From positions 11,125,605 through 11,189,604 of the forward strand of contig OX453280.1 of NCBI GenBank assembly GCA_949710005.1: 64,000 bases of DNA, read 5' to 3'. The translations under genes and the position numbers were made by a program. Below the pieces are notes generated by a model. It was not told where the DNA came from and did not search any database. It was given only the letters and a program-made list of their open reading frames with translations. Shown here piece after piece: positions 41,458 through 53,121 of the stretch; position 1 is the first letter of the stretch; each line of letters begins with the position of its first letter. The DNA comes from Ricordea florida (lineage: Eukaryota; Cnidaria; Anthozoa; Corallimorpharia; Ricordeidae).

Positions 41458-41546
41458 TGTAGTGTTTGTAGAAGACATTACGGTGTATCTTACATGAATT
41501 AAGGATTGATTAAAAGCAGCTTGGCGGACTGAACTCGTAGTGTGTT
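41458..41546 (+). repeat. Right LTR of the Gypsy element
   Basis: Partner of the LTR at 37628-37716. The Maverick coding sequence resumes directly after it. Confidence 0.75.
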
Positions 41547-42429
41547 CTTTGCCTGCAAACACGCCATGACTCCTTCCACCTTTCCAATTAAAATCTGGAT
41601 TAACAGATAAACCAATTTTATGGCATAGTCTTTGGCTAGCAACCTTATTGTGTAGATTATTTGTTCGATTAAATACGGTATCATCAGGGAGCGGACAACT
41701 CAATTCATATAAAATTCTTCTGCTGTGAAGGAAATATGGAATTTAATAAAGCTATATACCACAGGTGGGTATTCCTTGCCCTCTTTAAACTAATACCACA
41801 ACCTGATGTGGCACACCAAAAAGCAAAGTTTAGTTGCTGAGGCCGATAGTTACAATCTGGTCCATTTAGCCATTTTCTTGATTGTTTCGCAGACTTGAAA
41901 GTCACTGTTGTTTCTTACAAAATATCTCGCATATTTGCAGAGAACTTCTGCTTAGGTGACACATTAATATCCAAGTCTGTTAAAAGGTTGTGATGTCTGA
42001 TGCCGAGTTTTCAAAATTAAAAGCAGGGATAGGATATGTTTTATTGGTTAATTTTAAACTATCGGGGAAATATTCCTCAATACCTAAATCTTCAATTCAG
42101 AGTCAATATAATCAGTCCATGTTTTTTTAGATAAGTCATAGTAACTCATTATAGTAAGCCTATTATATTTCCCGTAAATAAATGGAGTATCGCGTGTTGT
42201 CTCCAACTCTTTAACCTTCTCTTTACGTCTTATGGTCTCTTCCTCATTCCTTGTAAGAATTTCTGCAGCCACAGGACCTGGAGCTTCATTCATGGTAGGT
42301 GGGATTCTCTCTATACCTTCAACCAAGTTATCATTAGCGTCTAGTATTCGATAATTTCTTGAGCCTCTCCTCATTAGACTGGCGAAGACCCTCCCAAATT
42401 CATCCCTCCAAACCCTGAGTTTGGATTTA

Positions 42430-43104
42430 ATTTTAGCATGTGGAATTTTCTACGGATCCGCCTATCTGATTCATCCATATCCAATAATAGAGGAGCTGTT
42501 AGGTCCTCCTTGCCTCCGATCTCGAAATCGGTTTCCAGCCGAAATCGGTTTCCTCTATGTTGGGTTGTCGGGTGGGGTATGTGGTTGATGTTGATGTGGA
42601 AGTCATTGGTATCAAGAGAAAATAATTAAACCCATTTTCTCTTGATTCCAATTGTTACGATACGACAGACAAATATATAAATAAATAAGCCTGTTTTCTC
42701 TGTCCTTACAGAAAACAATGACAAACCTACTTCCGCTACGAACTCAACTATTTATTTGAAACTGACAACTAAAGTATTTCGAGCAGACTACAAAGGGAGC
42801 TAACTTAAATATACTCTAAACGCCAACAAGCTATCCTTTAACTTTAAAACTAGATATTAAAGTTTAGTCACCACTTGAGTTGATTATTCCATTCAAATTT
42901 CATTCTTATTCAAGCAACTGTGTCAGAGGCTTAGCGACGGAGGCGAAATTTAGGCAAAACCTAAGGTAATAGCCAGCCATGCCAAGGAAGCGCATCAGCT
43001 GCCGTCTGGACTATGGTCGTGAAAAATCCAAAATGGCTTTAAGTTTGGTACTTACCGGTTCTACTTGCCCTTTTCCAACTAAATGTCCTAGAGAAGTTAC
43101 TTGT
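42430..43104. other. No gene seen
   Basis: Short sequence between the Maverick relic and the tRNA-Gln repeat. No supported feature. Confidence 0.4.
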
Positions 43105-44195
43105 GCTTAGCTGATCTATAACTGGAGAAAGCTTTGTCGTTATGATATCTTTGTTCAATATCTTTTTGTACACTTCTCACTGACACCTTTTCATGGCAGC
43201 GCCAATTTTGTCCAATCCAGTCGTTGTCGGCATATAGTACATTTTATACACGATAGTTAGTGTCCGTAGAGACACGGGATGACGCAGTGTAATAGTCACT
43301 CTATTTCAGCGTTACCTCAGTATCACATTGTCAGTAGCAACTGGTATGACTGGTTGAAGAGAGAGGATATGGCCAAAGTCCATCAACTTTCTCAGTGTCT
43401 GTAAGAAAACTGCAGTACACAAGAAAATGCTGCTTTATCTGATTAAATTAAGTTGGATGCGGCTCGTTATTCAACTAACTAGTTTTTGGAAGTAAGCAAA
43501 AGGATGCCTTTCTTTGGGCAACTACAGAATTTAAATGCTTTCAATTATTACCTCGTTAAGCTCATAGTGGGGAAGCCAAAGTTCACTCTGCCAAACTATT
43601 CTCAAGATTAGATGAATAAGAAACAGCGCAAAAAGAAAACTTTCTTTAACGTACCGTTGTTGACAAAAAGATGTGTAATTGTTTTCAACTACTACTATCA
43701 AGTGTGTATCAAGCAATTTTGGTGTCATCCAGCCACCACAATTCTAAATTGCAGTCATCAAAGCTGATAGAATCGAACAGTTTTAAAAATGTTGAATTTC
43801 AAATTAGGTATTTACTAGTAAAGGCAGAAAAAAGTTTGATTAAGCAATCAAAACTAATGTGTCATGTAGGATTTTAGGTCCCACCGAGATTTGAACTCGG
43901 ATCGCTGGATTCAAAGTCCAGAGTGCTAACCATTACACCATGGGACCACGCACATTCTAGTCTTTGTTTACTAAATTGATATATTATTCTATGGAGTTGA
44001 GATATTTTGCGTTCAAACTGCCGTATAGTTTCCTTTGTGTTACTAACAGATTTTAATATCTTCAGCTCTATTATGAGCTATTGATTTGTTCTATCATAGA
44101 GCTTTTGGTAACCCTAATGATTGGGAATGCTTCATGAATTACCATTTCTTTTCAGTTTTCCCCTGATAGCATTGTAATATAGTATTATTGTCCGC
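43105..44195. repeat. Duplicated tRNA-Gln unit, copy 1 (parts A and B)
   Basis: Part A (43105-43330) matches 44551-44775. Part B (43327-44195), including the tRNA-Gln gene, matches 61807-62665 with few differences. Together they show a tandem duplication of the order A-B-tRNA-A-B, whose second copy is now split by P2. Confidence 0.85.
43876..43947 (-). tRNA. tRNA-Gln (TTG)
   Basis: 72-nt cloverleaf: acceptor GGTCCCA/TGGGACC, A box TGGTGTAATGGTTAGCA, anticodon loop CTTTGAA (TTG), T loop GTTCAAAT with stem CCGAG/CTCGG. No intron. Flanked by unit B. Confidence 0.95.
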
Positions 44196-44464
44196 AGAAG
44201 GAAAGTTGCTTTAACGTGACTTCTCTAAATAACAGGTGTGTGGGGGTGTTAAACTATACACTGGTAATTTCAGCAAAGGCCAAGGAATTTCTGGATTGCC
44301 GTATTGTGGCAAATAACGCTTGTCATTCTCATAAAATTGAATTTTTTAAATTATGTAACTTTTCTTAGTTAGCTAGGTATTCGCTGAGGAAGCTGGTCAA
44401 TGTTAGCAAAAATAATTCTAAGAATTGGTAAAAACCCCAAAATTTGAACTTCAAGTAAAGATTA

Positions 44465-44536
44465 AGGTCCCACCGAGATTTGAACTCAGATCGCTGGATT
44501 CAGAGTCCAGAGTGCCAACCATTACACCATGGGACC
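44465..44536 (-). tRNA. tRNA-Gln (CTG)
   Basis: As the neighbouring tRNA, with anticodon CTG (loop CTCTGAA) and T stem CTGAG/CTCGG, in which one pair is T-G. Discriminator T. Confidence 0.93.
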
Positions 44537-44550
44537 AGTCTTAGTTTTGT

Positions 44551-44775
44551 GGCTGATCTATAACTAGAGAATGCTATGTCGTTATGATATCTTTTGTTCA
44601 ATATCTCTTTATGTACACTTCTCAATGACTCTTTTTTATGGCAGCGCCAATTTTGTCCAATCCAGTCGTTGTTGGTATATAGTACATGTAATACACGATA
44701 GTTAGTGTCAGTAGAGACACGGGATGACACAGTATATTAGTCACTCTATTTCAGCGTTACCTCAGTATCACATTG
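44551..44775. repeat. Duplicated unit part A, copy 2
   Basis: Matches 43105-43330 with small indels. It ends in CATTG, the target site duplicated by P2. Confidence 0.85.
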
Positions 44776-45003
44776 AGTAGTAGAAGAATGACAGTTCTGG
44801 CTCAAAAAGGGCGTGGTCACAAAAGTTGTCGGACTGGAAACTAAAAATTCACTCGGCCAATTTTGGGAAAAGGGCGTGGTCAATTTGGGGCCAGTTTTAT
44901 GAATATTTAATTAGGGTGTGGTCAAATTGTATCTTTGTTGGGGGTGGGGTGAGTAATAATTAAAAATTGGAAAATTATTTTTGGAGGGGTAGCGATTGGT
45001 ATG
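44776..45003 (+). repeat. P2 left terminal inverted repeat
   Basis: About 228 bp complementary to 61577-61802, with about 13 substitutions by eye. Contains GGGCGTGGTCA twice. Confidence 0.9.
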
Positions 45004-45019
45004 TTTTGGAGAAGTGAAG

Positions 45020-45599
45020 ATGAATAATAAGGAAAAGGTTTTTTATGGATTTTACTCTATGGAAGAAATTTATGAGAACAGAAAGATTGAGTTGGAATAT
45101 ATTAAGGAAAAAAGTTTAAGAATTGATGACTTCATAGACTCAATCAAAAAAGATCTGTTATATAATATCTCAAAGAATCGTGGTTTTATTAATGAAAATT
45201 ATTTTGGAATTTATTTTGAAATTAGACATTCTGATAAGCATAACAGGTATTATTTTAGTTTTCACCTAAATAGATTTTGGTGTGAATGGCATATCAACTT
45301 ATGAGTTTGCTAAAGATTTGTTAAATCGTGCCAATGATGAGCATAATTTGTGCTTAGAAGTATATTTTAATTATGATGGTCATTATGAGTTGAAATATGA
45401 TACTAATAATTTTAATATTAATTCATTTAATGTCGCAATATACACAGATGCCTATAAGAGATTACATAAGCGTGATTTCTATAAAGACTTGTATGATGAC
45501 CTAATGCCTATAGCATGGCATCCAACTAGGATACTTGAATGGTGTATTGATGTAGAGGAGTTGGAGTATTTGAAAGAGCGTTGGGGGATTGATTGGTAA
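45020..45599 (+). pseudogene. P2 end gene, left copy, frameshifted
   Basis: First in-frame ATG at 45020 (MNNKEKVFYGFYSMEE). The frame closes at 45304 and the rest continues in another frame from about 45282 to 45599 (YEFAKDLLNRAND...AWHPTRILEWC). The same gene sits intact at the right end (61020-61550, minus), sharing IYT-x5-KRLHK and WHP-x-R-x3-WC. The WHPxR motif resembles phrases in some large DNA virus proteins (family memory). Function unknown. Confidence 0.65.
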
Positions 45600-45611
45600 T
45601 CGTAAATAATA

Positions 45612-45641
45612 CTTTTTGTAACGCGACTCACGTTACAAAAG
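45612..45641. promoter_or_regulatory. TTTGTAAC...GTTACAAA palindrome, copy 1
   Basis: TTTTGTAACG, 7-base loop, CGTTACAAAA: a 10-bp perfect stem between the left end gene and the polymerase gene. Two more copies occur near the right end. Confidence 0.75.
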
Positions 45642-45715
45642 TTTAAAAGTTAAATAAGTTATTAAGTAATATAGTGATTGATTTAAGGTTTACTATATAT
45701 TAAGCCAATGATGCT

Positions 45716-48700
45716 ATGGAGAATTTACCAGTAAAAGAGTTGAAAGCAATTGCTAAGAAAGCTGGACTGAATGTTACCAAATTCAGAAAGGCTGAATTAC
45801 TCGAGGTGTTAGCAGATGTACGCCCTGAGAACTTAACAGTGAGGGCATTAAAAATCATAGCCAAGAAGCTTGGTACACAAGGCTATGCCAAGATGCGTAA
45901 AACGGAACTCATCAATGTTGTTGGATCAACACAAGCATCTGAAGCTAATATTCCAATTTTTGGCCCAATTAGACCTACAATAGCAAAACCATCTCGCGCC
46001 TCAAACAGGAAGGCCATTGATTCGGCAAGGAATTATATTAAGCAGTTCACGGATCGGATTTTATCTTATATACCAGACTCAACTAAGAGGGCTGTTACCA
46101 AGAGATTAAGAGACCTTAAGAAAAAGGTAACTAGTATTTTTGAAGAGAAACCTGATTACTTTATTCCTAAGAAACATGAAACGGCTTTGAAAGGGTTTCT
46201 GAAGACATATATAGTAAAGGGTATAAGTGGCTATGACCCGACTTCATTCCTTAATGTTAGATTACAATTCGATGTACTAATTGGTAAACAGAGGAGGCCA
46301 CTCAAACTGAAGTGTATTTTATCATGTGGCTTCATAAGGAGGGATAATCAGAATAATCGCGTTATTGAGCAGAGTCAAGGTCACTTTCATTCATAGATGG
46401 AGACAGTAACAGCTTCAACAAACACATTTAATATGTTTGATAATATTACAGCTAGACTGATTGAATTGGTACATAGATATGAGAACGAGCGCTCTGGATG
46501 GGTATTTGACCATGTTATGGATTTTCGTATTCATATAAACCCAATTAGACCCTTTTCTGGAAGTTCATATATTCCCCTACCGCCTAAATTGGCTGCCAAG
46601 AAGGCAATAATAAATGTTAAGAATGAGAAAGATCAAGAGTGTTTCAAATGGGCAGTAACGTCCGCCGTATTCCCTAGAGAGAAGAACGCTGAGAGATTGA
46701 ATAAGGAGATGAGGGAGAACTCTGAGAAACTAGATTGGTCGGGAATAGAGTTCCCAGTCTCAGCGCTTGCTACGAATCAGGTAGACAAGTTCGAAAGGCA
46801 GAACTCCTATGGGATTAATATTCTTGGATATAAGAATGGTGAGCCAACACTAATAAGGCGTAGTAGTAAATCGGGGGTACTAAAGATAAACCTGCTTTTA
46901 ATATCAAATGATGAAACAAACCACTATTGTTGGATCAAGAATATGTCAAGATTGATTGATTATAACAAACATGATGGTGCCCGTTTTTACTGTGAGAATT
47001 GCTTGAATTCATTTTGGTCAGAGAAATCATTAGACACGCATATGGAGTACTGTCTAAATAACGATACAGTCAAAATAGAGATGCCTATGAACGAGGACGG
47101 GAGCCCAAGGTATATTACTTTCAAGAATCATAGCAGAAAGATGCAAGTCCCTTTTGTGGTTTATGCGGACTTCGAATGTTTTACGGAGAAGATGGACACT
47201 TGTTCACCGGATGATAAGGAGAGCTTCACGAACCAGTACCAGAAGCACAAGCCATCAGGATTCTGTTATCTTATCAAGTGTTTTGATGATGAGCTATTTG
47301 AACCCAAGCTCGCAATGCGTACAGCAAGATCCCCAGAGGAGGACATTACAAAAATCTTCGTGAAGAGACTAGAGGCTGATATCAAGAGGATTTATGACCA
47401 ATTCAGATTTCCAGAGGATATGATAATGGATAAGAAAGATAAAAGGAATTTTAAGAATGCAACTCACTGCTATATTTGCGAGGGTGAGTTGGGGAATGAT
47501 AAGGTATGTGATCATTGCCATCTTACGGGTAAGTATAGGGGAGCAGTACACAAGAAATGTAATCTTGAATTCAAGGTTCCTAGGTTCTTTCCAGTTATAT
47601 TTCATAATTTGTCTGGATATGATAGTCACTTATTCGTGAAGAATCTTGGGGTGATAGAGGATAAAGTAGATTGTATACCACTTACTGATGAGAAGTACAT
47701 ATCATTTACTAAGGAGATTGTTGTGGATACCTTTAGTAATGAGGAGGGTAAGATGATTGAGGTGAAACGATACATAAGGTTTATAGATAGTTTCAGGTTT
47801 ATGTCTACTGGTCTCGCCAGTTTGGTTAACTATATACCACGAGAGTCTTTGGAGAATTTTGGGAGATACCATGAAGGTGAGGAATTAGAGTTATTAGCTA
47901 GGAAGGGCGTCTTTCCTTACGATTGGTTTGATGGATATGATAAGCTAAATGAGTCAAGTCTTCCACCTAAAGAAGAATTCTACTCGAAGCTTTATGATGT
48001 GAATTTATCTGAGGAAGACTACGAACATGCCAAGTCTGTGTGGGATACATTTGAGATGAAGAATTTCAAGAATTATCATAACATGTATCTCAAGGTGGAC
48101 GTACTATTACTGGCTGATGTTTTCGAGAATTTCAGAAGGGTCTGTATGAGAAATTATGGATTAGATCCTGCATGGTATTATACCGCACCTCTACTGGCAT
48201 GGGATGCTACATTGAAGAAAAACAAGGTGGAGTTGGAGCTTTCGAGGGATCCAGATATGTTGCTTATGATTGAAAATGGCATCAGAGGTGGAATCTCAAT
48301 GATTTCAACTAGGTATGGTAAAGCTAACAACCCATATATGAAGGAGTATGATTCAGCCTTGCCTACAAAGTATATCACATACTTAGATGCAAACGGGCTG
48401 TATGGCCACGCAATGACCAAAGCTTTACCAACTCATGGTTTTGAGTGGATGGATGATCATCAGTTGTTAAATTGGAGGGAGAATCCATGTATATTGGAGG
48501 TTGATTTGGAATATCCTCAAGAGTTACATGATTTACACAATGATTATCCTTTAGCTCCAGAAAGTATGTATGTGGGTGGGGTAGAGAAGCTGGTTCCAAA
48601 TCTTAGAGACAAGACAAAGTATGTGGTACATCACGAAGCACTAAAGCACTATTTATATCTGGGATTGAAACTAACCAAAGTTCACAGAGGTATAACATTC

Positions 48701-49592
48701 AAAGAGTCAGCATGGCTAAAGATTTACATTGACTTGAATACCAGTCTGAGGGCTAAAGCGGAGAATGACTTTGAGAAGGATTTCTTCAAATTAATGAACA
48801 ACTCAGTATTCGGGAAGACCATGGAGAACATCAGGAAGAGAGTGGACATTCAGTTGGTGACTAATGAGAAGCAAGCGCGTAAATTGATTGTGAAGCCAAA
48901 CTTCCACCACAGGAACATCTTTTGTGAGAAGCTGTCTGCCTTCCACATGAAGAAAACTAAACTATTATTTGATAAACCAATATATTTAGGGCTATCTGTG
49001 CTGGATATAAGTAAGATTACTATGTATGATTTTCATTACAATTACATAAAGCCAAAGTATGGTGATGACGCCAAGTTGCTGTTCACAGATACAGACTCTC
49101 TTACATATGAGATACAGACTGAGGATTTCTACAATGACATAAGCCCAGATGTGAGGGACAAATTTGATACCAGCAACTACCCAAAGGACCACCCATCTGG
49201 AATTAAAACTGGAGTGAATAAGAAGGTTGGAGGCATGTTCAAGGATGAAGCTGGTGGTGAACAGATTACGGAATTTGTGGGTCTAAGGGCCAAGCTATAT
49301 GCTTTCAAAACAGATAAACAGGCTGAAGTGAAGAAGTGTAAGGGCGTGAATAAGGCAGTGGTGAGTAAGAGTATAAGTTTTGAAGATTACAAGACTTGTC
49401 TTTTTAGTGGCCAATCCCAGAGAAGGAAGATGAATACCATAAGGAGTCATAAGCATGAAATCTACACTGAAACGGTTAATAAGATTGCATTATCACGCGA
49501 TGGATGACAAACGTGTGATAATGGAAGATGGGGTAAATACTTATGCACATGGTCACTTCAGAACGCTAGAAGGTGGCAATTCAGTGTCTTGA
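45716..49592 (+). pseudogene. polB: Protein-primed DNA polymerase B with SAP-like repeats, stop and frameshift
   Basis: One frame from ATG 45716 with a TAG at 46394-46396, then open to 49507. The last 30 codons (49500-49592) are in another frame. N-terminus: two SAP-like helices (LPVKELKAIAKKAGLN, LTVRALKIIAKKLGT), likely DNA binding. Then a C2H2 finger (YCENCLNSFWSEKSL), exo I YADFECF, an endonuclease VII-like Cys cluster (CYICEGEL, CDHCHLTGKYRG), exo II HNLSGYDSHLF and exo III YLKVDVLLLADVF. Polymerase motifs are LDANGLYGHAM (A), NNSVFGKTMEN (B) and FTDTDSLTYE (C). Lineage clearly different from the P1 polymerase. Overlaps the convergent integrase tail by 40 bases. Confidence 0.9.
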
Positions 49593-50542
49593 GGCACAAA
49601 TTGAAGTTCCTCACGAACGAATCCTCGTTTTGGACCTCCATCTAAATAGTACAAGACTGGTTGACCAGGCTCAACTATGGTTCGGGCTAAATCATAGACC
49701 TCAATGCTCCATATGGGATCAGTAGCCTTTCGTTTGTACCCGCCTTCATCTTCACCAGGGGCCTATAGATACCTGACTTCAACATCTGGAGGTAATCTCT
49801 TCTCATCCAATCCCACAGGCCGCTTATACTCTGGAGTTTTAGTATCAATTGACTCCATTTTCAAAGCCTCATTAGGCTCTTTACCAGTAATACGGGTTGG
49901 TTCACTATTCAGGGTTTTCATGATGGTGGGCAATCTGTTCACCCAAACTGCGGATCTGTTACCACTAACCATCTCTTGAGCGTATTGATGGCTGAATAAT
50001 TTCTCACCAAGAGTCTTATTGGCTCTCTCAACAAAAGCTTGAGCTCTATGATTACCAGCTTCACTCCGCTGGATTGTAACTTTATGCTTATTCATTAGAT
50101 TTGTCACATCACCCTTGAATTATGTGCCTGGATCCACCATTAATGTCTGTGGCCATTTCAACTTACGGGTATAAATCCTCTCAAAGGCATTGGCAACTTC
50201 ACCACTGTCCTTCGAGGTCAATGCCTCAGCATCCTTATACCTTGAAGCAATATCAATCACAACTAGCGCATAGCGGTATGTTTTTCTACTCACTGTATCA
50301 TGAGGAAGAAACAACAAGTCCGCCTGATGAATATGATTGGGCTCATCAACACTCCAATGGGGCCTTGGTATATACTTGGGAGCTGGGAGGTATATTTGCC
50401 ACCAGGCCTGTTTCTCCAACCACTCCTTAGCAATCTTTTCACTAACTTTGGCTGCTTTGGCCAATTTGGGTATGGCTGAGTATCCTTTCCAATATCCATC
50501 AGTTGAGTAATATAATCGACTTAAAACATCAGAATCGCTCAT
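49553..50542 (-). pseudogene. int: Retrovirus-like DDE integrase, two in-frame stops
   Basis: Start ATG 50542 (MSDSDVLSRLYY), a helical N-terminal domain, core Asp in HQADLLFLP, second Asp in LMVDPGT, and catalytic Glu in FVERANKTLGE. Stops are TAA at 50117-50119, directly after the second Asp motif, and TAG at 49760-49762. After the second stop the frame continues with an SH3-like C-terminal domain (VYDLARTIVEPGQPVLYYL). The catalytic triad is intact, unlike in P1, but the gene is broken twice. Confidence 0.88.
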
Positions 50543-50569
50543 TTATAAACAAGAATATAATCATTTAAA

Positions 50570-51800
50570 ATGACTGCTATACCAGAAATTCTTGATCCCA
50601 CTCGTGTTCCAAGGATTCGTAAAGGTCTGAAGGCAGGGGCGTCATTAAATAGGATCACGTTAAATCCCTCATCAGCAAATCCTGGTGAAACATTATTCAT
50701 TGACATACCAAAACTGGAGAATAATATGGTGATTGTGCCTGGCAGCGTTTACATCACTTTCGATATTAGTGTAACGGGCCATAAAAACAACACCCTTGTT
50801 AATAATTTGGGAAGGAATCTAGTTTCACGACAAAGGGTTCTATTTGGTGGTGAAATTATAGAGGACATTAATAGGTTTGATTTATTCAAGACTTATCACG
50901 ATTTGTTTTTAGATGATGCAGATCGTAATAACAGATTGAGGCAGGGTATATCAGATGAGAATGTGAGGAAAATTAGAACCAATGCTGGGGACAAAGTTAG
51001 CTCAAGTGCAAAGGATAATGTTCTAGCTGGTATCCATAACACCAGGTATACCATTGGACCATACAATACTGAAAAACCATGGACTATTTTATCCAAAAGC
51101 CTTAACACATCCACTAACATTTGAAATAACTCTAGCTCCGGTTTCTGATGTAGTCGTTTACTCAAACACTGAAACACCACCTGATTATAAATTAACAAAC
51201 ATGGAATTGGAGTATCAGTGCATATCAAGTGATAAATTGGCCAGTAAAGTTATTGCATCATATCAAAATGGAAGGGTTTTCACGTACGAGAAAATACTTC
51301 TTCACAAAACGTTTCCAATCTCTGAGGCTAATGATGATGTGATTAATCAGCATATTAACGTGCCTAGGAGATCCATGACTGGGATACTATGTATTTTCAC
51401 GGCTCCTTATACAGCGGGTGCTAGGAACTCTGAAATGTTTGCAAATCCAAAGATCACATCGGTTAATATTAATATAGATGGAGTGCCTAACAGACTTTAT
51501 TTGAAAGGTATGATACCCACTGATTTATGGCAGTCAATAATTAAACGAGTTGGTATCAGTGATTTAATCAAGGAGGCTGATTTCTATATGAATAAGTTTG
51601 CTTTGTGGATTGATATGAGGACTTACCCAGATAATAATGTTAATGGAAATGGTTTGGAGATCGTTACTACTCGTGATGGTGTAAATCTAGAGATTAGAAG
51701 AGATAAGAACGGAAGCAGGGTTCTTACATGCTACATGTTCGTGGTCGCGGATGCAGTTATGGCTATTATGAATGGTAATCTAAAAGAGATAGTATATTAG
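50570..51800 (+). pseudogene. Major capsid-like protein, frameshifted
   Basis: ATG 50570 starts a frame with SSANPGETLFIDIPKL and GRNLVSRQRVLFGGEI. It changes near 51055 to a second frame with FEITLAPVSDVVVYS, HINVPRRSMTGILCIF and CYMFVVADAVMAIMN, ending at 51800. About 410 codons. This family recurs next to the ATPase in cnidarian Mavericks and I take it as the capsid protein, mainly from position and all-beta character. A structure prediction would decide. Starts 27 bases from the divergent integrase start. Confidence 0.55.
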
Positions 51801-51871
51801 GCCATCATATGTTTTCTTCTCAAATTCTCCTGAGAAGAAACATTAATCTAAAGGAGTTAATGTATTGAGTA

Positions 51872-52505
51872 ATGATGAATGAACTCAGAGATATGATACC
51901 ATTCAATTGCATCATCACTGGTCCCACTAATTGTGGAAAGACCCAGTATCTGGTGGAACAGCTTCGAGGGCATTATAAGCAAGTATTTGATTATATTGTG
52001 TTGATTTGTCCAACATATACCCATAACAAGACTTATAGAGACTTTGCAAAGGGAGATAAACGATTCTTTGTACTCTCGCCAGACTCGAGTGATCAGGATC
52101 AAATCAACAACTAGTTAATGGATTGTTCATCGTTGTTCTCAGATGTGAATGCGCTCATAATACTTGATGATTGTGCAGTTTCCAAAGACCTGAAGAAGAG
52201 ATCAAACAAATTCATTGATTTGGCTTTCTCTGGTAGGCATATAGGTATATCAGTGTGGGTTCTCACTCAGCAGCTCACATCTATTGCCAAACCATTCCGG
52301 GAGAATGTTGCTTGTGTGGTTTTATTCCATAATCCATCACAAACGGCAATGAAGATGCTTTTCGAGGAATATGGTGGAGACCTGGATGCTGAAACTTGTA
52401 AAAAAATATAAGAAGCATCTTAAGAATGAAAAGTATGCCAGACTCTGCTTTTCCCTTAGGCATCCATTCAAAAATTATTTAGAGATACCAGCGATTATGG
52501 CATAA
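51872..52505 (+). pseudogene. Genome-packaging ATPase, stop and frameshift
   Basis: Walker A ITGPTNCGKTQY and Walker B ALIILDDCAV, with SVWVLTQQLTSI after them. A TAG at 52112-52114 separates the two halves in one frame. The last 30 or so codons shift frame at the A-run near 52399-52405 and end at 52505. FtsK/HerA-type motor for DNA packaging. Confidence 0.85.
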
Positions 52506-52507
52506 TC

Positions 52508-53026
52508 ATGGCGACTCCTGAAGATATCATGAACGATCAAAAAGCTGTGGGTGTAAATGAGCAATCAATAACCACTGATGATGATTTACAGTCTAAAAGA
52601 GAATCACTTTCAATACTAGCAATTTTAGGCTCTACTAAGGAGTATACTGGCGTTCAAATGGATTTGAAAGATACGCATAAATTATCAGAAAAAGATGTTG
52701 AAAGGTACTACAAAAGGTATGAGGTTGTGTCTGGTAAGAAGATAGCTGATGGATTAATAGATCCTTCTTTACAACTAATAGCTTACTTAGTTGCTAAGTT
52801 TGTTAGTATAGATGACATAGAAGCTCTAGTAAGTGAATGGAAGAATAACCAGTTGATTATGAAAGTAATATCAGAATTATCTGGATCACTGGTACTTAGG
52901 GGTGGTAGACTTACTGCATTACTAACAGGAGTTATTCTAACTGGCAAGCATTTGAAAATAAGAGAACCTGTTACTGTTGCTGAGCCAATTAATACAGATC
53001 ATGTTCGAGTTGATACTGTTCGCTAA
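52508..53026 (+). CDS. P2 protein of unknown function, 172 aa
   Basis: Starts MATPEDIMNDQKAVG two bases after the ATPase end. Acidic N-terminus, then a helical core (KDVERYYKRYEVVSGKKIAD, LQLIAYLVAKFV) and a hydrophobic Gly-rich segment (LRGGRLTALLTGVILTG) near the C-terminus, which might be membrane-active. The YYxRYE phrase recurs in related Mavericks. No function known. Confidence 0.6.
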   Translation: MATPEDIMNDQKAVGVNEQSITTDDDLQSKRESLSILAILGSTKEYTGVQMDLKDTHKLSEKDVERYYKRYEVVSGKKIADGLIDPSLQLIAYLVAKFVSIDDIEALVSEWKNNQLIMKVISELSGSLVLRGGRLTALLTGVILTGKHLKIREPVTVAEPINTDHVRVDTVR

Positions 53027-53121
53027 TAGAAAAAAAATTTGAGTAATACAAAAATTTAAAAATTAACTTGTTCAGACTAGGAATAGGCATATCCAACAGA
53101 AAGCAAATCAGAGATCAAATC

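Larger units (their letters stand above)
37628..41546 (+). mobile_element. Ty3/Gypsy LTR retrotransposon, decayed
   Basis: Bounded by short LTRs and inserted in the Maverick relic. Contains gag with a zinc knuckle, a DSGAS protease, RT, RNase H and a truncated integrase with several stops and frame changes. A block between RNase H and the integrase catalytic core is reduced. LTR divergence of about 10% suggests an old insertion. Confidence 0.85.
35808..42374 (-). pseudogene. Maverick relic: C-terminally anchored NYWPQQL-family protein, split by nested insertions
   Basis: Reading on the minus strand from 42374: GSRNYRILDANDN, a helical linker, YGKYNRLTIMSYYDLSKKTW, then WLNGPDCNYRPQQLNFAFWC and DFNWKGGRS up to about 41546. 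It resumes at about 36580 with HIVRGCDTEAKSWPDKM, LVSFIRNDD, SGLGRWDRSVEAFVYCVLGA, and ends with AVVGGLAWYLFR at 35808. These match the 515-residue P2 protein at 58647 segment by segment. Several frameshifts are present. An LTR retroelement sits in the gap. Confidence 0.8.

Noticed and set aside
44500..44730. Minus-strand ORF overlapping a tRNA gene
   Set aside because: It runs into the tRNA-Gln and the repeat unit and has no recognisable motif.
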